Program-made: the position numbers and the translations under genes
Shown: positions 8,658 to 14,446 of the stretch, piece by piece
Position numbering within the stretch: the first letter of the stretch is position 1
Layout of the letters: every line of letters begins with the position of its first letter
From: JAJUFS01 sp964599565
GTDB taxonomy: Bacteria > Pseudomonadota > Gammaproteobacteria > Natronospirales > JAJUFS01
DNA length: 14,446 nt
Direction: 5' to 3'
NCBI GenBank assembly: GCA_964599565.1
Contig: CAZRFE010000068.1
Coordinates: 1-14,446, forward strand
Notes under the pieces: model-generated
Database searches by the model: none
What the model was told of the DNA's origin: nothing
What the model saw: the letters and a program-made list of their open reading frames with translations, nothing else

Positions 8658-9185
8658 ATGCAGCGCATCATCTTCACCTACGGCGCCATCAGCGGGCTGA
8701 TCGTCATCCTGAGCATCCTGGCCGGCCTCATCATCAGCAAGGGCGACAACACCGCGCACACCTCGTCGGTGTGGCTCGGTTACCTCATCATGCTGATCGC
8801 ACTCAGCCTGATCTTCGTCGGCGTCAAGCGTCACCGCGACCGCAACCTTGGCGGCGTGATCCGCTTCGGCACGGCGCTGCTGACGGGCCTTGGCATCGCC
8901 GCCGTCGCGGGCGTGATGTACGTGATCGTCTGGGAGGTCTATCTCGCCATGACGGACTACGCGTTCATCAACCAGTACACGCAGGGCATCATCGAGGCGA
9001 AGCGCGCAGCGGGCGTGGGCGGCGCGGAACTCGAGCAGATCATCGCGAACATGGAAGCGATGAAGCAGCAGTACGCGAACCCGGTGTTCCGTATCGCGAT
9101 CACGTTCAGCGAGATATTCCCCGTCGGGCTGCTGATCGCGCTCATCTCCGCCGCGATCCTGCGCGACCGGAGAAAGGCCGCGTGA
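8658..9185 (+). CDS. DUF4199 domain membrane protein
   Basis: A 175-residue inner-membrane protein with four predicted helices at about residues 4-27, 38-56, 72-97 and 146-168. A soluble, charged loop at about 98-142 contains GIIEAKRAAG and an ELEQIIANMEAMKQQYANP stretch, the loop pattern typical of DUF4199. The function of this family is unknown. The start is supported by GGAG ending 7 nt before the ATG. It lies 80 nt after the LuxR-type gene, with a perfect palindrome in the gap, so it is probably that regulator's target. The metallo-hydrolase gene starts 24 nt downstream and may share its transcript. DUF identity is from sequence pattern recall and should hold. Confidence 0.85.
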   Translation: MQRIIFTYGAISGLIVILSILAGLIISKGDNTAHTSSVWLGYLIMLIALSLIFVGVKRHRDRNLGGVIRFGTALLTGLGIAAVAGVMYVIVWEVYLAMTDYAFINQYTQGIIEAKRAAGVGGAELEQIIANMEAMKQQYANPVFRIAITFSEIFPVGLLIALISAAILRDRRKAA

Positions 9186-9209
9186 CGAAACAATGAAAAC
9201 GGAGGCGGC

Positions 9210-10085
9210 ATGACGCTCGAGGTCCGCAGTTTCTTCCACGAAGCAACATCGACGTATTCCTACGTCGCATGGGATGGCGCAGGCGGCGTCGCTGCGATCA
9301 TCGATCCCGCGCTGGATTTCGATCTTGCTGGCGGTTCAACGGGCACGGCGTTCGCGGAAGGCATTGCGCAATTCGTGAAGGATCACGGCCTGAAGCCAGC
9401 GTGGATACTCGAGACGCACGCGCACGCGGATCATCTCAGTGCAGCACCGTTCTTTCGCTGCGCGTTTCCCGGCGCGAAGGTCGCCATCGGGCGCGGCATC
9501 ACGGACGTGCAGGCGCACTTCAAGCCGCTTCTCGACCTCGAGGCGGACTTTCGCACCGACGGCTCGCAGTTCGACCGCCTGCTTGATGACGGCGACACGC
9601 TGCCGCTCGGGGAACTTGAAATCCGCGTGCTCGCCACACCGGGGCACACCTCAGACAGCGTGACGTACTGCATCCAGGATGCCGCGTTCGTCGGCGATTC
9701 CATCTTCATGCCCGACATGGGCACGGCGCGCTGCGATTTTCCCGGCGGCGACGCCGCAACGCTTTACCGTTCCATACAAGAACTGTTCGCACTGCCCGAC
9801 GATACGCGGCTCTACATGTGCCACGACTACGCACCCGGCGGACGCGAACACTGCAACGTCACGACGGTCGGCGAGGAGAAGGCGCACAACATCCACGTCG
9901 GCGCCGGCATGACGGAAGCGGAGTTCGTGCAACTGCGCCACGCCCGCGACGCGACGCTCGCCGCACCGCGCCTTCTCTACCCTTCCATCCAGGTGAACAT
10001 CCGCGCCGGCGAACTGCCGCCGCCGGATGCCAATGGAATCGCGTACATCCGGATTCCCCTGAACGCATTCGCGCGCGACAGGTGA
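9210..10085 (+). CDS. MBL-fold metallo-hydrolase, ETHE1/Blh-like (putative persulfide dioxygenase)
   Basis: A 291-residue cytoplasmic metallo-beta-lactamase-fold enzyme. Metal ligands are visible as THAHADH (His70, His72, Asp74, His75), His146 in TPGHTSDS, Asp163 in VGDSIF and His205 in MCHDYAPGG. The phrases IIDPALDFD, ETHAHADHLSAAP, GTARCDFPGGDA and ETTVGEEKAHNIH-like TTVGEEKAHN mark the ETHE1/Blh branch, which oxidises glutathione or other persulfides to sulfite in sulfide detoxification. Its greater length than mammalian ETHE1 fits the bacterial Blh-type group. GGAGG sits 4 nt before the ATG, giving a strong start. No rhodanese, BigR/ArsR regulator or sulfite exporter is next to it, although those often accompany the family, so activity is inferred from sequence alone. 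A glyoxalase II-like activity is the main alternative. Confidence 0.88.
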   Translation: MTLEVRSFFHEATSTYSYVAWDGAGGVAAIIDPALDFDLAGGSTGTAFAEGIAQFVKDHGLKPAWILETHAHADHLSAAPFFRCAFPGAKVAIGRGITDVQAHFKPLLDLEADFRTDGSQFDRLLDDGDTLPLGELEIRVLATPGHTSDSVTYCIQDAAFVGDSIFMPDMGTARCDFPGGDAATLYRSIQELFALPDDTRLYMCHDYAPGGREHCNVTTVGEEKAHNIHVGAGMTEAEFVQLRHARDATLAAPRLLYPSIQVNIRAGELPPPDANGIAYIRIPLNAFARDR

Positions 10086-10179
10086 TGAAAAAAGTCGGGC
10101 GGGCGTGTCGATCTTCACCGCGCTCGTCCGTCGCAGTTTCAAGGCGCGGGCCATCGCCCGCCGCAACGGAGACAGGCAC

Positions 10180-10818
10180 ATGCGCAAACTCGTGGCAGGC
10201 ACATTCATCACGCTTGATGGCGTCATGCAGGCACCCGGCGGCCCGGACGAAGACCGCGACGGCGGCTTCGCGCACGGCGGCTGGCTGGTTCCATATTTCG
10301 ACGAAAGATTCCTCGAGATCATGACCGCGTGGACCGTGAAGGCCGGCGCGTTCCTGCTCGGGCGAAGGACCTACGACATCTTCGCGGGCTCCTGGCCCAA
10401 CGCCACCGATCCCGCCGATGAAGTTGCAGCAGCGCTCAACACGCGGCCGAAGTACGTCGCCTCGCGCACACCAAGAACGCTTGAGTGGAACAACTCGCAC
10501 CCGCTCGACGGCGATATCGTGGAAGCGGTGACGAAACTCAAGATGCAGCAGGGTAACGAAATCCAGGTGCACGGCAGCGGCAACCTGCTGCAGACGCTGC
10601 TTCGCAACGATCTCGTCGATGAACTTCGCCTGTGGACCTTCCCCGTCGTCATCGGCGAAGGCAAGCGGCTGTTCGGCGAAGGCGCGATGCCGCGCAGCTT
10701 CAGGCTGATCGAGACGCAGCAGAACACCACGGGCGCAGTCCTGAATGTCTATGAACGTGCGGGCGCGCTGCGCCATGGTGAAGTGGAAGTCGGCCAGGAG
10801 ACGGTGATCTTCGACTGA
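10180..10818 (+). CDS. Dihydrofolate reductase family protein (RibD C-terminal-like)
   Basis: A 212-residue putative NAD(P)H-dependent reductase of the RibD C-terminal/DHFR-like superfamily. Typical blocks are the N-terminal strand MRKLVAGTFITLDGV, LLGRRTYDIFAGSWP (59-73), and the nucleotide-binding VHGSGNLLQTLLRNDLVDELRL (130-151), ending in PVVIGEGKRLF. The substrate of such stand-alone proteins is usually unknown; they do not function as standard FolA. I chose the ATG at 10180 because GGAG lies 8 nt upstream and the family N-terminus begins there; an earlier in-frame GTG at 10105 would add a basic, unconserved stretch. The gene is 94 nt after the metallo-hydrolase gene and ends in a strong terminator. 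Confidence 0.87.
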   Translation: MRKLVAGTFITLDGVMQAPGGPDEDRDGGFAHGGWLVPYFDERFLEIMTAWTVKAGAFLLGRRTYDIFAGSWPNATDPADEVAAALNTRPKYVASRTPRTLEWNNSHPLDGDIVEAVTKLKMQQGNEIQVHGSGNLLQTLLRNDLVDELRLWTFPVVIGEGKRLFGEGAMPRSFRLIETQQNTTGAVLNVYERAGALRHGEVEVGQETVIFD

Positions 10819-10825
10819 GGTGCGG

Positions 10826-10853
10826 GCGGACGCGGCAGCGCGTCCGCTCTTTT
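10826..10853 (+). terminator. Intrinsic terminator after the DHFR-like gene
   Basis: A 9-bp GC stem, GCGGACGCG (10826-10834) and CGCGTCCGC (10839-10847), closes on a GCAG loop and is followed by TCTTTT. It begins 7 nt after the stop codon. The T-run touches the stop codon of the convergent YdeI-like gene. The stem could slow transcription from that side too, but there is no T-tract in that direction. Confidence 0.85.
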
Positions 10854-11455
10854 CAGCCGGGGCGCTTCCTTGCCTGCGGATGAATCGTTTCGCCGCGCTT
10901 GAGCATTTCGACGAACATCGCGATCTTTTTCTTCCGGCCCGCTTCCGTCTTCATGCTGTGCACGCGAAAGGCGAGCGCGAAACGGTTCTGCGCGCTGAGC
11001 TTCGCGAGCATGGCTTTCGCCTTCGGCTCGGCATCGATGGCGGCCTTGAGGTCGCCGGGAATCTCCATGTCCATGCTGTACGCGCGATCCCAGCGTCCAT
11101 CGCTCTTCGCCGCCTCCACCTCGCGCAGGCCATGCGCCGTCATCCGGCCTTCCTTGATCAGCCGTGCGACGTTCTCGACGTTGACGCGGCTCCAGATGCT
11201 TTTCTTCCGGCGGGGCGTGTAACGCTGCAGGTAACTCCGCTCGTCGAAACCCTTGCGGATGCCATCGATCCATCCGAAGCACAGCACGACGTCGATCGCT
11301 TCCCTTGGCGTGATCGACTTCAATCCCGAGCCGACCTTGTGGATCTTGATCCAGATTTCATCTTCCTTGTCATGATGCCTGCCGAGCCAGCGGTAGAAAC
11401 TTTCCGCATCCTTGAACTCGCGGACCTTGCCGGGATCGATGGTGACGGAAGCCAC
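10853..11455 (-). CDS. YdeI/OmpD-associated family protein
   Basis: A 200-residue soluble protein of the YdeI/OmpD-associated (bacteriocin-protection-like) family. Visible family blocks are FYRWLGRHHDKEDEIWIKIHKVGSG near residues 20-44, the core GWIDG at 61-65, YTPRRKKSIWSRVN at 79-92 and a C-terminal YdeI segment (PGDLKAAIDAEPKAKAMLAKLS, then RKKKIAMFVEMLKRGE). Family members have been linked to antimicrobial-peptide or bacteriocin tolerance, but the biochemical role is unclear. The start is a GTG at 11455-11453 whose first base is the last base of the upstream TAG stop, a TAGTG overlap implying translational coupling. The Shine-Dalgarno (GAGAG) is weak, which fits re-initiation. Confidence 0.88.
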   Translation of the reverse strand: MASVTIDPGKVREFKDAESFYRWLGRHHDKEDEIWIKIHKVGSGLKSITPREAIDVVLCFGWIDGIRKGFDERSYLQRYTPRRKKSIWSRVNVENVARLIKEGRMTAHGLREVEAAKSDGRWDRAYSMDMEIPGDLKAAIDAEPKAKAMLAKLSAQNRFALAFRVHSMKTEAGRKKKIAMFVEMLKRGETIHPQARKRPG

Positions 11456-11763
11456 TACCGGCTCTCGCCGTCGACGAGACCGTGGCCGCCGACCGGCGCC
11501 GTCGCGATGTGCGTGTCGAAACCCGCGATCATCGGCTTCGCGCGGCTGATCGCATCGCGCACGGCGGGCAGCGACAGCGACGCGCGATGGCTCGCCTCGC
11601 TGTCCCACACTTCCGTGATCCAGATGCCGTTTTCATCCTCGACGTCCTTTGCGATCACGTAGCTCAGGCAGCCCGGCATCGCATCGGTGCCTTCAAGCAG
11701 GATCGCGATCAGCGCGTCGCGCTTTCCCGGAGCGCTCGTCATCTTTCCGATCAGGCCATGCAT
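11455..11763 (-). CDS. Antibiotic biosynthesis monooxygenase (ABM/YgiN-like) domain protein
   Basis: A 102-residue single-domain protein of the ABM dimeric ferredoxin-like fold. Key phrases are LIGKMTSAPGKRDALIAILLEG, PGCLSYVIAKDVEDENGIWITEVWDSEASHRASL and a C-terminal IAGFDTH. YgiN-like relatives act on quinones or other small aromatics and need no cofactor; the true substrate here is unknown. AGGAG lies 7 nt upstream of the ATG. Its TAG stop overlaps the GTG of the YdeI-like gene by one base, so the two are co-translated. The upstream decarboxylase gene on the same strand is 68 nt away. A TATCCT box (11795-11800 region, minus strand) may give it its own promoter. Confidence 0.87.
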   Translation of the reverse strand: MHGLIGKMTSAPGKRDALIAILLEGTDAMPGCLSYVIAKDVEDENGIWITEVWDSEASHRASLSLPAVRDAISRAKPMIAGFDTHIATAPVGGHGLVDGESR

Positions 11764-11831
11764 CGGCTTCTCCTCTTCATGTGACAGGCATGAAGGATAG
11801 CGCCTCCGTCACGGAATACGACCCGTCATCG

Positions 11832-12290
11832 TCACGCAGCGGCGGCGGCATCGTGCGGATGCGCGGAGCGGAAGCCGACGGCGATGCGGTTCCAGCCGTT
11901 TATCGCAACGATGAGCATGGTGAGCGCGACCTGGTCCGGCTTGCTGAATTCCTGCGCCATCGTTTCATAGACATCGTCCGGCGCGTGCGTTTCGGCAAGC
12001 CGCGTGAGCGCTTCCGTCCAGCCGAGCGCGGCCTTCTCGCGCGGCGTGTACATCGCGGATTCGCGCCAGGCATCCAGCAGGTAAAGCCGCGCTTCGCTCT
12101 CGCCCGCGGCGCGTGCATCGCTGCTGTGCATGTGCAGGCAGTACGCGCAGCCGTTGATCTGCGAGGCGCGCATCTTCACAAGATGCACCAGGCTGTGTTC
12201 CAGCCCGCTGCGCTCTACGGCGTCTTCCAGCGCGCGCATGGCCTTGAGAAGGTCGGGGTTGGCGGTGTATGCGTCGAGGCGTGGTTTCAT
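11832..12290 (-). CDS. AhpD-like carboxymuconolactone decarboxylase family protein (ECF41 partner)
   Basis: A 152-residue all-helical protein of the CMD/AhpD family. The catalytic core motif is INGCAYCLHMHSSDA, with Cys48, Cys51 and His55 placed as in alkylhydroperoxidase AhpD, suggesting a thiol-based peroxidase or redox role rather than true decarboxylation. The chosen ATG follows GGGAG at 7 nt. The gene lies 62 nt downstream of the ECF41 sigma gene, and a TGTCACA-N16-CGTC promoter (12325-12351) sits in that gap. ECF41 sigma factors are known to be linked to a carboxymuconolactone decarboxylase, oxidoreductase or epimerase gene that they transcribe, so this is the predicted main target. The physiological substrate is unknown. 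Confidence 0.92.
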   Translation of the reverse strand: MKPRLDAYTANPDLLKAMRALEDAVERSGLEHSLVHLVKMRASQINGCAYCLHMHSSDARAAGESEARLYLLDAWRESAMYTPREKAALGWTEALTRLAETHAPDDVYETMAQEFSKPDQVALTMLIVAINGWNRIAVGFRSAHPHDAAAAA

Positions 12291-12324
12291 GTTGCGTCTC
12301 CCTTTGTGTATCTGTCGCAGGGAA

Positions 12325-12351
12325 GACGAAGGGGCGCGGGCGGTTGTGACA
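12325..12351 (-). promoter_or_regulatory. ECF41-type promoter of the CMD-family gene
   Basis: On the minus strand TGTCACA (12351-12345), a 16-nt spacer and CGTC (12328-12325) match the bipartite motif known for ECF41 target promoters. The -35 part starts just after the sigma gene's stop codon. Transcription would start roughly 25-30 nt before the decarboxylase ATG. Confidence 0.85.
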
Positions 12352-12352
12352 C

Positions 12353-13240
12353 TCAGAGCGGGTTGATGTACGCGAGCTTGTCGGGATTGATGATGTTGTA
12401 GCCGGCGAGAATGTGCACGCCGTCGGTTTCCAGCGAGAGCACCCAGAACGGCCGGCCAGCGAGGTATGCAATGACGCCCAGCCTGCCGTTCACCGGCGCG
12501 AGGCGGAATTCGAATTCGTCGATGCGCGGGCGAAGCAGCACGCGCGAGATGCCGGCGAGCAGTTTTGCAACGCGCTCGCGGCCTTCGATCACGCGCGATG
12601 CCGCCGGCACCTTGCCGCCGCCGTCCGCCGTCCATGTCGCATCCTCGCTCAGCATGCCAAGCAGCGCCTCATGGTTGCCGCTGCGCATTGCGGCCATGAA
12701 CTGCTCGACGAGACGGCGATGCGCCTGCTCGCTCACCGTGAAGCGCGGCTTGTCGCGCCGCACGCGCTCGCGCGCACGATGCACCATCTGCCGGCAGTTC
12801 GCTTCGTTGCGGCCGAGCATCGGTGCGATCTGTGCGTACTCGCAGTCGAACACGTCATGCAGCAGGAACGCCGCGCGCTCCTCCGGTGCAAGACGCTCAA
12901 GCAGCAGCAGGAAAGCCACGGACAGCTCGGACACAAGTTCGGCGTGCGCGTCCGCCGCCGGCGCCACGATCGGTTCGGGCAGCCACGGCCCGGAATAGGT
13001 TTCGCGCTCCTTCTGCGCGGCGCGCAGGCGATCGATGCAAAGCCGCGTCGCCGTCGTCACGAGCCACGCCTCGGGCTGCTCGATGCGTGTCGCATCCGCG
13101 CCGTTCCAGCGCAGCCACGCATCCTGCACCACGTCATCGGCATCGGCGCGCGAGCCGAGCATGCGATATGCGATGGCGTGCAGGCGCGCGCGATGCTGCT
13201 GGAATGTTCCGGTATCGGTCATGTTCACAGTATGTGTCAT
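12353..13240 (-). CDS. ECF41-group RNA polymerase sigma factor with fused SnoaL-like domain
   Basis: A 295-residue extracytoplasmic-function sigma factor. Region 2 spans about residues 13-78 (LHAIAYRMLGSRADADDVVQDAWLRW) and region 4 about 105-162 (LAPEERAAFLLHDVFDCEYAQIAPMLGRNEANCRQMVHRARERV). A SnoaL/NTF2-like extension fills about 170-295. All three ECF41 hallmarks are present: WLPEP (86-90), DGGGK (206-210) and NPDKL (285-289). In this group the fused domain, rather than a separate anti-sigma factor, controls activity. The ATG at 13240 has GGAG 7 nt upstream; a second in-frame ATG at 13222 is less well placed. The motif TGTCACA-N16-CGTC occurs upstream of both this gene and its partner, predicting autoregulation. 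The signal sensed by the extension is unknown. Confidence 0.95.
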   Translation of the reverse strand: MTHTVNMTDTGTFQQHRARLHAIAYRMLGSRADADDVVQDAWLRWNGADATRIEQPEAWLVTTATRLCIDRLRAAQKERETYSGPWLPEPIVAPAADAHAELVSELSVAFLLLLERLAPEERAAFLLHDVFDCEYAQIAPMLGRNEANCRQMVHRARERVRRDKPRFTVSEQAHRRLVEQFMAAMRSGNHEALLGMLSEDATWTADGGGKVPAASRVIEGRERVAKLLAGISRVLLRPRIDEFEFRLAPVNGRLGVIAYLAGRPFWVLSLETDGVHILAGYNIINPDKLAYINPL

Positions 13241-13244
13241 CTCA

Positions 13245-13271
13245 ATGCTCCAGGAATGACATGCTCCAGGA
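13245..13271. repeat. 11-bp direct repeat in the sigma gene leader
   Basis: ATGCTCCAGGA occurs at 13245-13255 and again at 13261-13271, a 16-bp period. On the minus strand each copy carries GGAG. The one nearer the gene serves as the Shine-Dalgarno of the sigma factor, while the other overlaps the end of the CGTC -10 element. It looks like a small tandem duplication. Confidence 0.6.
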
Positions 13272-13296
13272 CGAACGGCGGACAGGGTTTGTGACA
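13270..13296 (-). promoter_or_regulatory. ECF41-type autoregulatory promoter of the sigma gene
   Basis: TGTCACA (13296-13290), a 16-nt spacer and CGTC (13273-13270) on the minus strand repeat exactly the motif and spacing found upstream of the decarboxylase gene. An A/T-rich run (13305-13314) just upstream of the -35 could act as an UP element. Predicted transcription start is near 13262, about 20 nt before the ATG. Confidence 0.82.
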
Positions 13297-13426
13297 GCGG
13301 CCGGAAATTTTTCTTCGGCCGGGATCCATGCAGGTGATTGACGTCCGAAAACGGCGTGAAGCCGGAATGTCCCGCTGCTATCGTGTGCGGATTCAAACGA
13401 TCGACGGCATGACAACGGGGATTCGC

Positions 13427-14209
13427 ATGGTACACCGGGTTTCCTGCAGGCAAAGGTTGCGCAACGGCCTCATCGCCATTGCGCTGTCCGTATCCGGCGC
13501 GGGATCCGCCGTTGCCGGTGATCTGCCGCCACTCAACGGTTACGTGGCGCTGATGAGCAATTACATCGGGCGCGGGCTCGCGCAAAGCGTCGGCGAGCCT
13601 GCGCTGCAGGCGGAACTCAACATCGGTCTCGACGACGGCCTGTATGGCGGCATCTCCGGCTCGGGCATCAACTGGATCGACCAGCTCCATCCCGGCAGCT
13701 CTGTCAGCCTGGAACTGGACGGCTGGCTCGGCTACCGCAGATCGTTCGCGGATGGCTGGACGTTCAAGGGCGGCGTGCTGCGCCTGCAGTTCCCGGGACG
13801 TTACGCGCCGAACGTCATGCGCCCGGACACCACCGAACTGTTCGGCTTCATCGGCTGGCGAACCGTGAGCGCGAAACTCAACTACGCGATCACCGATTCC
13901 TTTGGCACGCCGGACTCGCGCGGCTCGTGGTATGCGGACCTGTCGGCTTCCCTGCCCTTCGGCGATTCGTGGAGCACAGGCGCGCACATCGGGCGCAAGC
14001 ACGCAAGCGGCAACGATCCGGACACGGGCGCCCCGCACGATCGCAACGACTACACCGATTACAAGGTCTCGCTGTCGCGCCACTTCGCGCAAGGCATCAG
14101 CGTGGATGTCGCGTATGCCTGGACGAACGCCGAGGCTGCGCTGTACACGCTCAACGGTTACAACGTCGCGGGACATCACATGCGCGTGGTGCTGCAGAAG
14201 GATTTCTGA
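13427..14209 (+). CDS. TorF family putative porin (Gcw_chp-type outer-membrane protein)
   Basis: A 260-residue exported protein predicted to form an outer-membrane beta-barrel. The signal peptide (basic RQRLRNG, hydrophobic LIAIALSVSGAGSAVA) ends near residue 30. The mature part begins with GYVALMSNYIGRGLAQS, the N-terminal signature of the TorF/Gcw_chp family. Alternating strands follow, including GLYGGISGSGINW, DGWLGYRRSF, SWYADLSASLPFG and a final VVLQKDF ending in the phenylalanine typical of BAM substrates. I chose the ATG at 13427 because GGGG lies 8 nt upstream and the signal peptide begins there. In-frame ATGs at 13409 and 13367 are possible alternatives. A TATCGT box at 13379-13384 is a weak -10 candidate. 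The gene is divergent from the sigma factor. The transported solute is unknown. Confidence 0.85.
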   Translation: MVHRVSCRQRLRNGLIAIALSVSGAGSAVAGDLPPLNGYVALMSNYIGRGLAQSVGEPALQAELNIGLDDGLYGGISGSGINWIDQLHPGSSVSLELDGWLGYRRSFADGWTFKGGVLRLQFPGRYAPNVMRPDTTELFGFIGWRTVSAKLNYAITDSFGTPDSRGSWYADLSASLPFGDSWSTGAHIGRKHASGNDPDTGAPHDRNDYTDYKVSLSRHFAQGISVDVAYAWTNAEAALYTLNGYNVAGHHMRVVLQKDF

Positions 14210-14428
14210 GCAGCAGTCATGGACGCGCGTGTGCAAAGCGTGGGTCCCGGACAATGCGCCGGCCGGCATGCTCGCCTTTGTCTGCATGAACGCGGCGCAT
14301 TTCCGGGATGACTTCGGTGATGGCGATGCAACGCTGAAGCTGACGACGCCGGCTTGCAGTGCGCGCGGCAATACCGGGTTGTCGAAGCCAGTCCGGCGGC
14401 GAGTCCACGCCAACCTCTGGCGATGTCA

Positions 14429-14446
14429 TCCCCGCGCAGGCGGGGA
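14429..14446. repeat. REP-like hairpin at the window edge
   Basis: TCCCCGC (14429-14435), a GCAG loop and GCGGGGA (14440-14446) form a perfect 7-bp stem preceded by GTCA. This matches the form of dispersed REP-like intergenic repeats common in xanthomonads and other GC-rich proteobacteria. It is probably half of a longer element cut by the edge. The rest of 14210-14428 shows no gene with a ribosome-binding site or recognisable protein. Confidence 0.6.

Noticed and set aside
10146..10161. GCGGGC-CATC-GCCCGC hairpin upstream of the DHFR-like gene
   Set aside because: It is only 6 bp of GC, with no T-tract, and such stems are common by chance in this base composition.
11780..11786. Third TGTCACA on the minus strand, before the ABM-like gene
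   Set aside because: No CGTC follows at 16 nt; the expected -10 position overlaps the start codon of the gene. Treated as a chance match.
13298..13322. CGGCCGG repeated around an AT-rich 11-nt stretch
   Set aside because: CGGCCG is self-complementary, so it reads as both direct and inverted repeat; no clear role beyond flanking the A/T run next to the ECF41 -35.
14219..14311. Short plus-strand frame after the porin (ATG at 14219)
   Set aside because: It has no ribosome-binding site, no recognisable protein, and lies in sequence that ends in a REP-like repeat.
13241..14413. Upstream extension of the sigma-factor open frame
   Set aside because: It is antisense to the porin gene. ECF homology starts near the ATG at 13240, which has a Shine-Dalgarno and an upstream ECF41 promoter.

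Overview
The window looks like chromosomal DNA from a GC-rich gammaproteobacterium, most likely of the Xanthomonadales/Lysobacterales. The reasons are the very high GC at third codon positions, a gammaproteobacterial-type YheS and TrxC, a LuxR-DUF4199 pair, and a REP-like hairpin (TCCCCGC-GCAG-GCGGGGA) at the right edge. The taxonomic call is an inference. I see no rRNA, tRNA, CRISPR array, transposase or phage gene.

Layout. (1) 1-287, minus: start of a PadR-family repressor cut by the window edge, with a perfect palindrome across its promoter. (2) 423-5674, plus: a tight four-gene operon of a YtrA-type GntR regulator, an ABC ATPase, a membrane permease with a large propeller-like extracytoplasmic domain, and a secreted S9 serine peptidase. 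(3) 5683-6120, minus: thioredoxin 2 (trxC, GTG start), divergent from (4) 6238-8121, plus: the ABC-F ribosome-associated ATPase yheS, possibly leaderless. (5) 8164-10085, plus: a membrane-anchored LuxR-type regulator, a DUF4199 membrane protein with a 16-bp palindrome upstream, and an ETHE1/Blh-like metallo-hydrolase. (6) 10180-10818, plus: a RibD-C/DHFR-like reductase ending in a clear intrinsic terminator. (7) 13240 down to 10853, minus: an ECF41 sigma factor with fused SnoaL-like domain, its AhpD/carboxymuconolactone-decarboxylase partner, an antibiotic-biosynthesis-monooxygenase-type protein and a YdeI-like protein. (8) 13427-14209, plus: a TorF-family (Gcw_chp) putative porin. 14210-14446 shows no convincing gene, only the REP-like half-site.

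The two most informative units are the ECF41 module and the GntR-ABC-peptidase operon. In the first, the same bipartite motif, TGTCACA-N16-CGTC, lies upstream of both the sigma gene and its decarboxylase partner. This matches the known ECF41 promoter form and predicts control of the partner plus autoregulation. In the second, overlapping or nearly touching genes link a regulator of a cell-envelope-stress type to an ABC exporter-like complex and a periplasmic prolyl-oligopeptidase-like enzyme. That combination may act on a peptide or envelope substrate, but the substrate cannot be read from the sequence.
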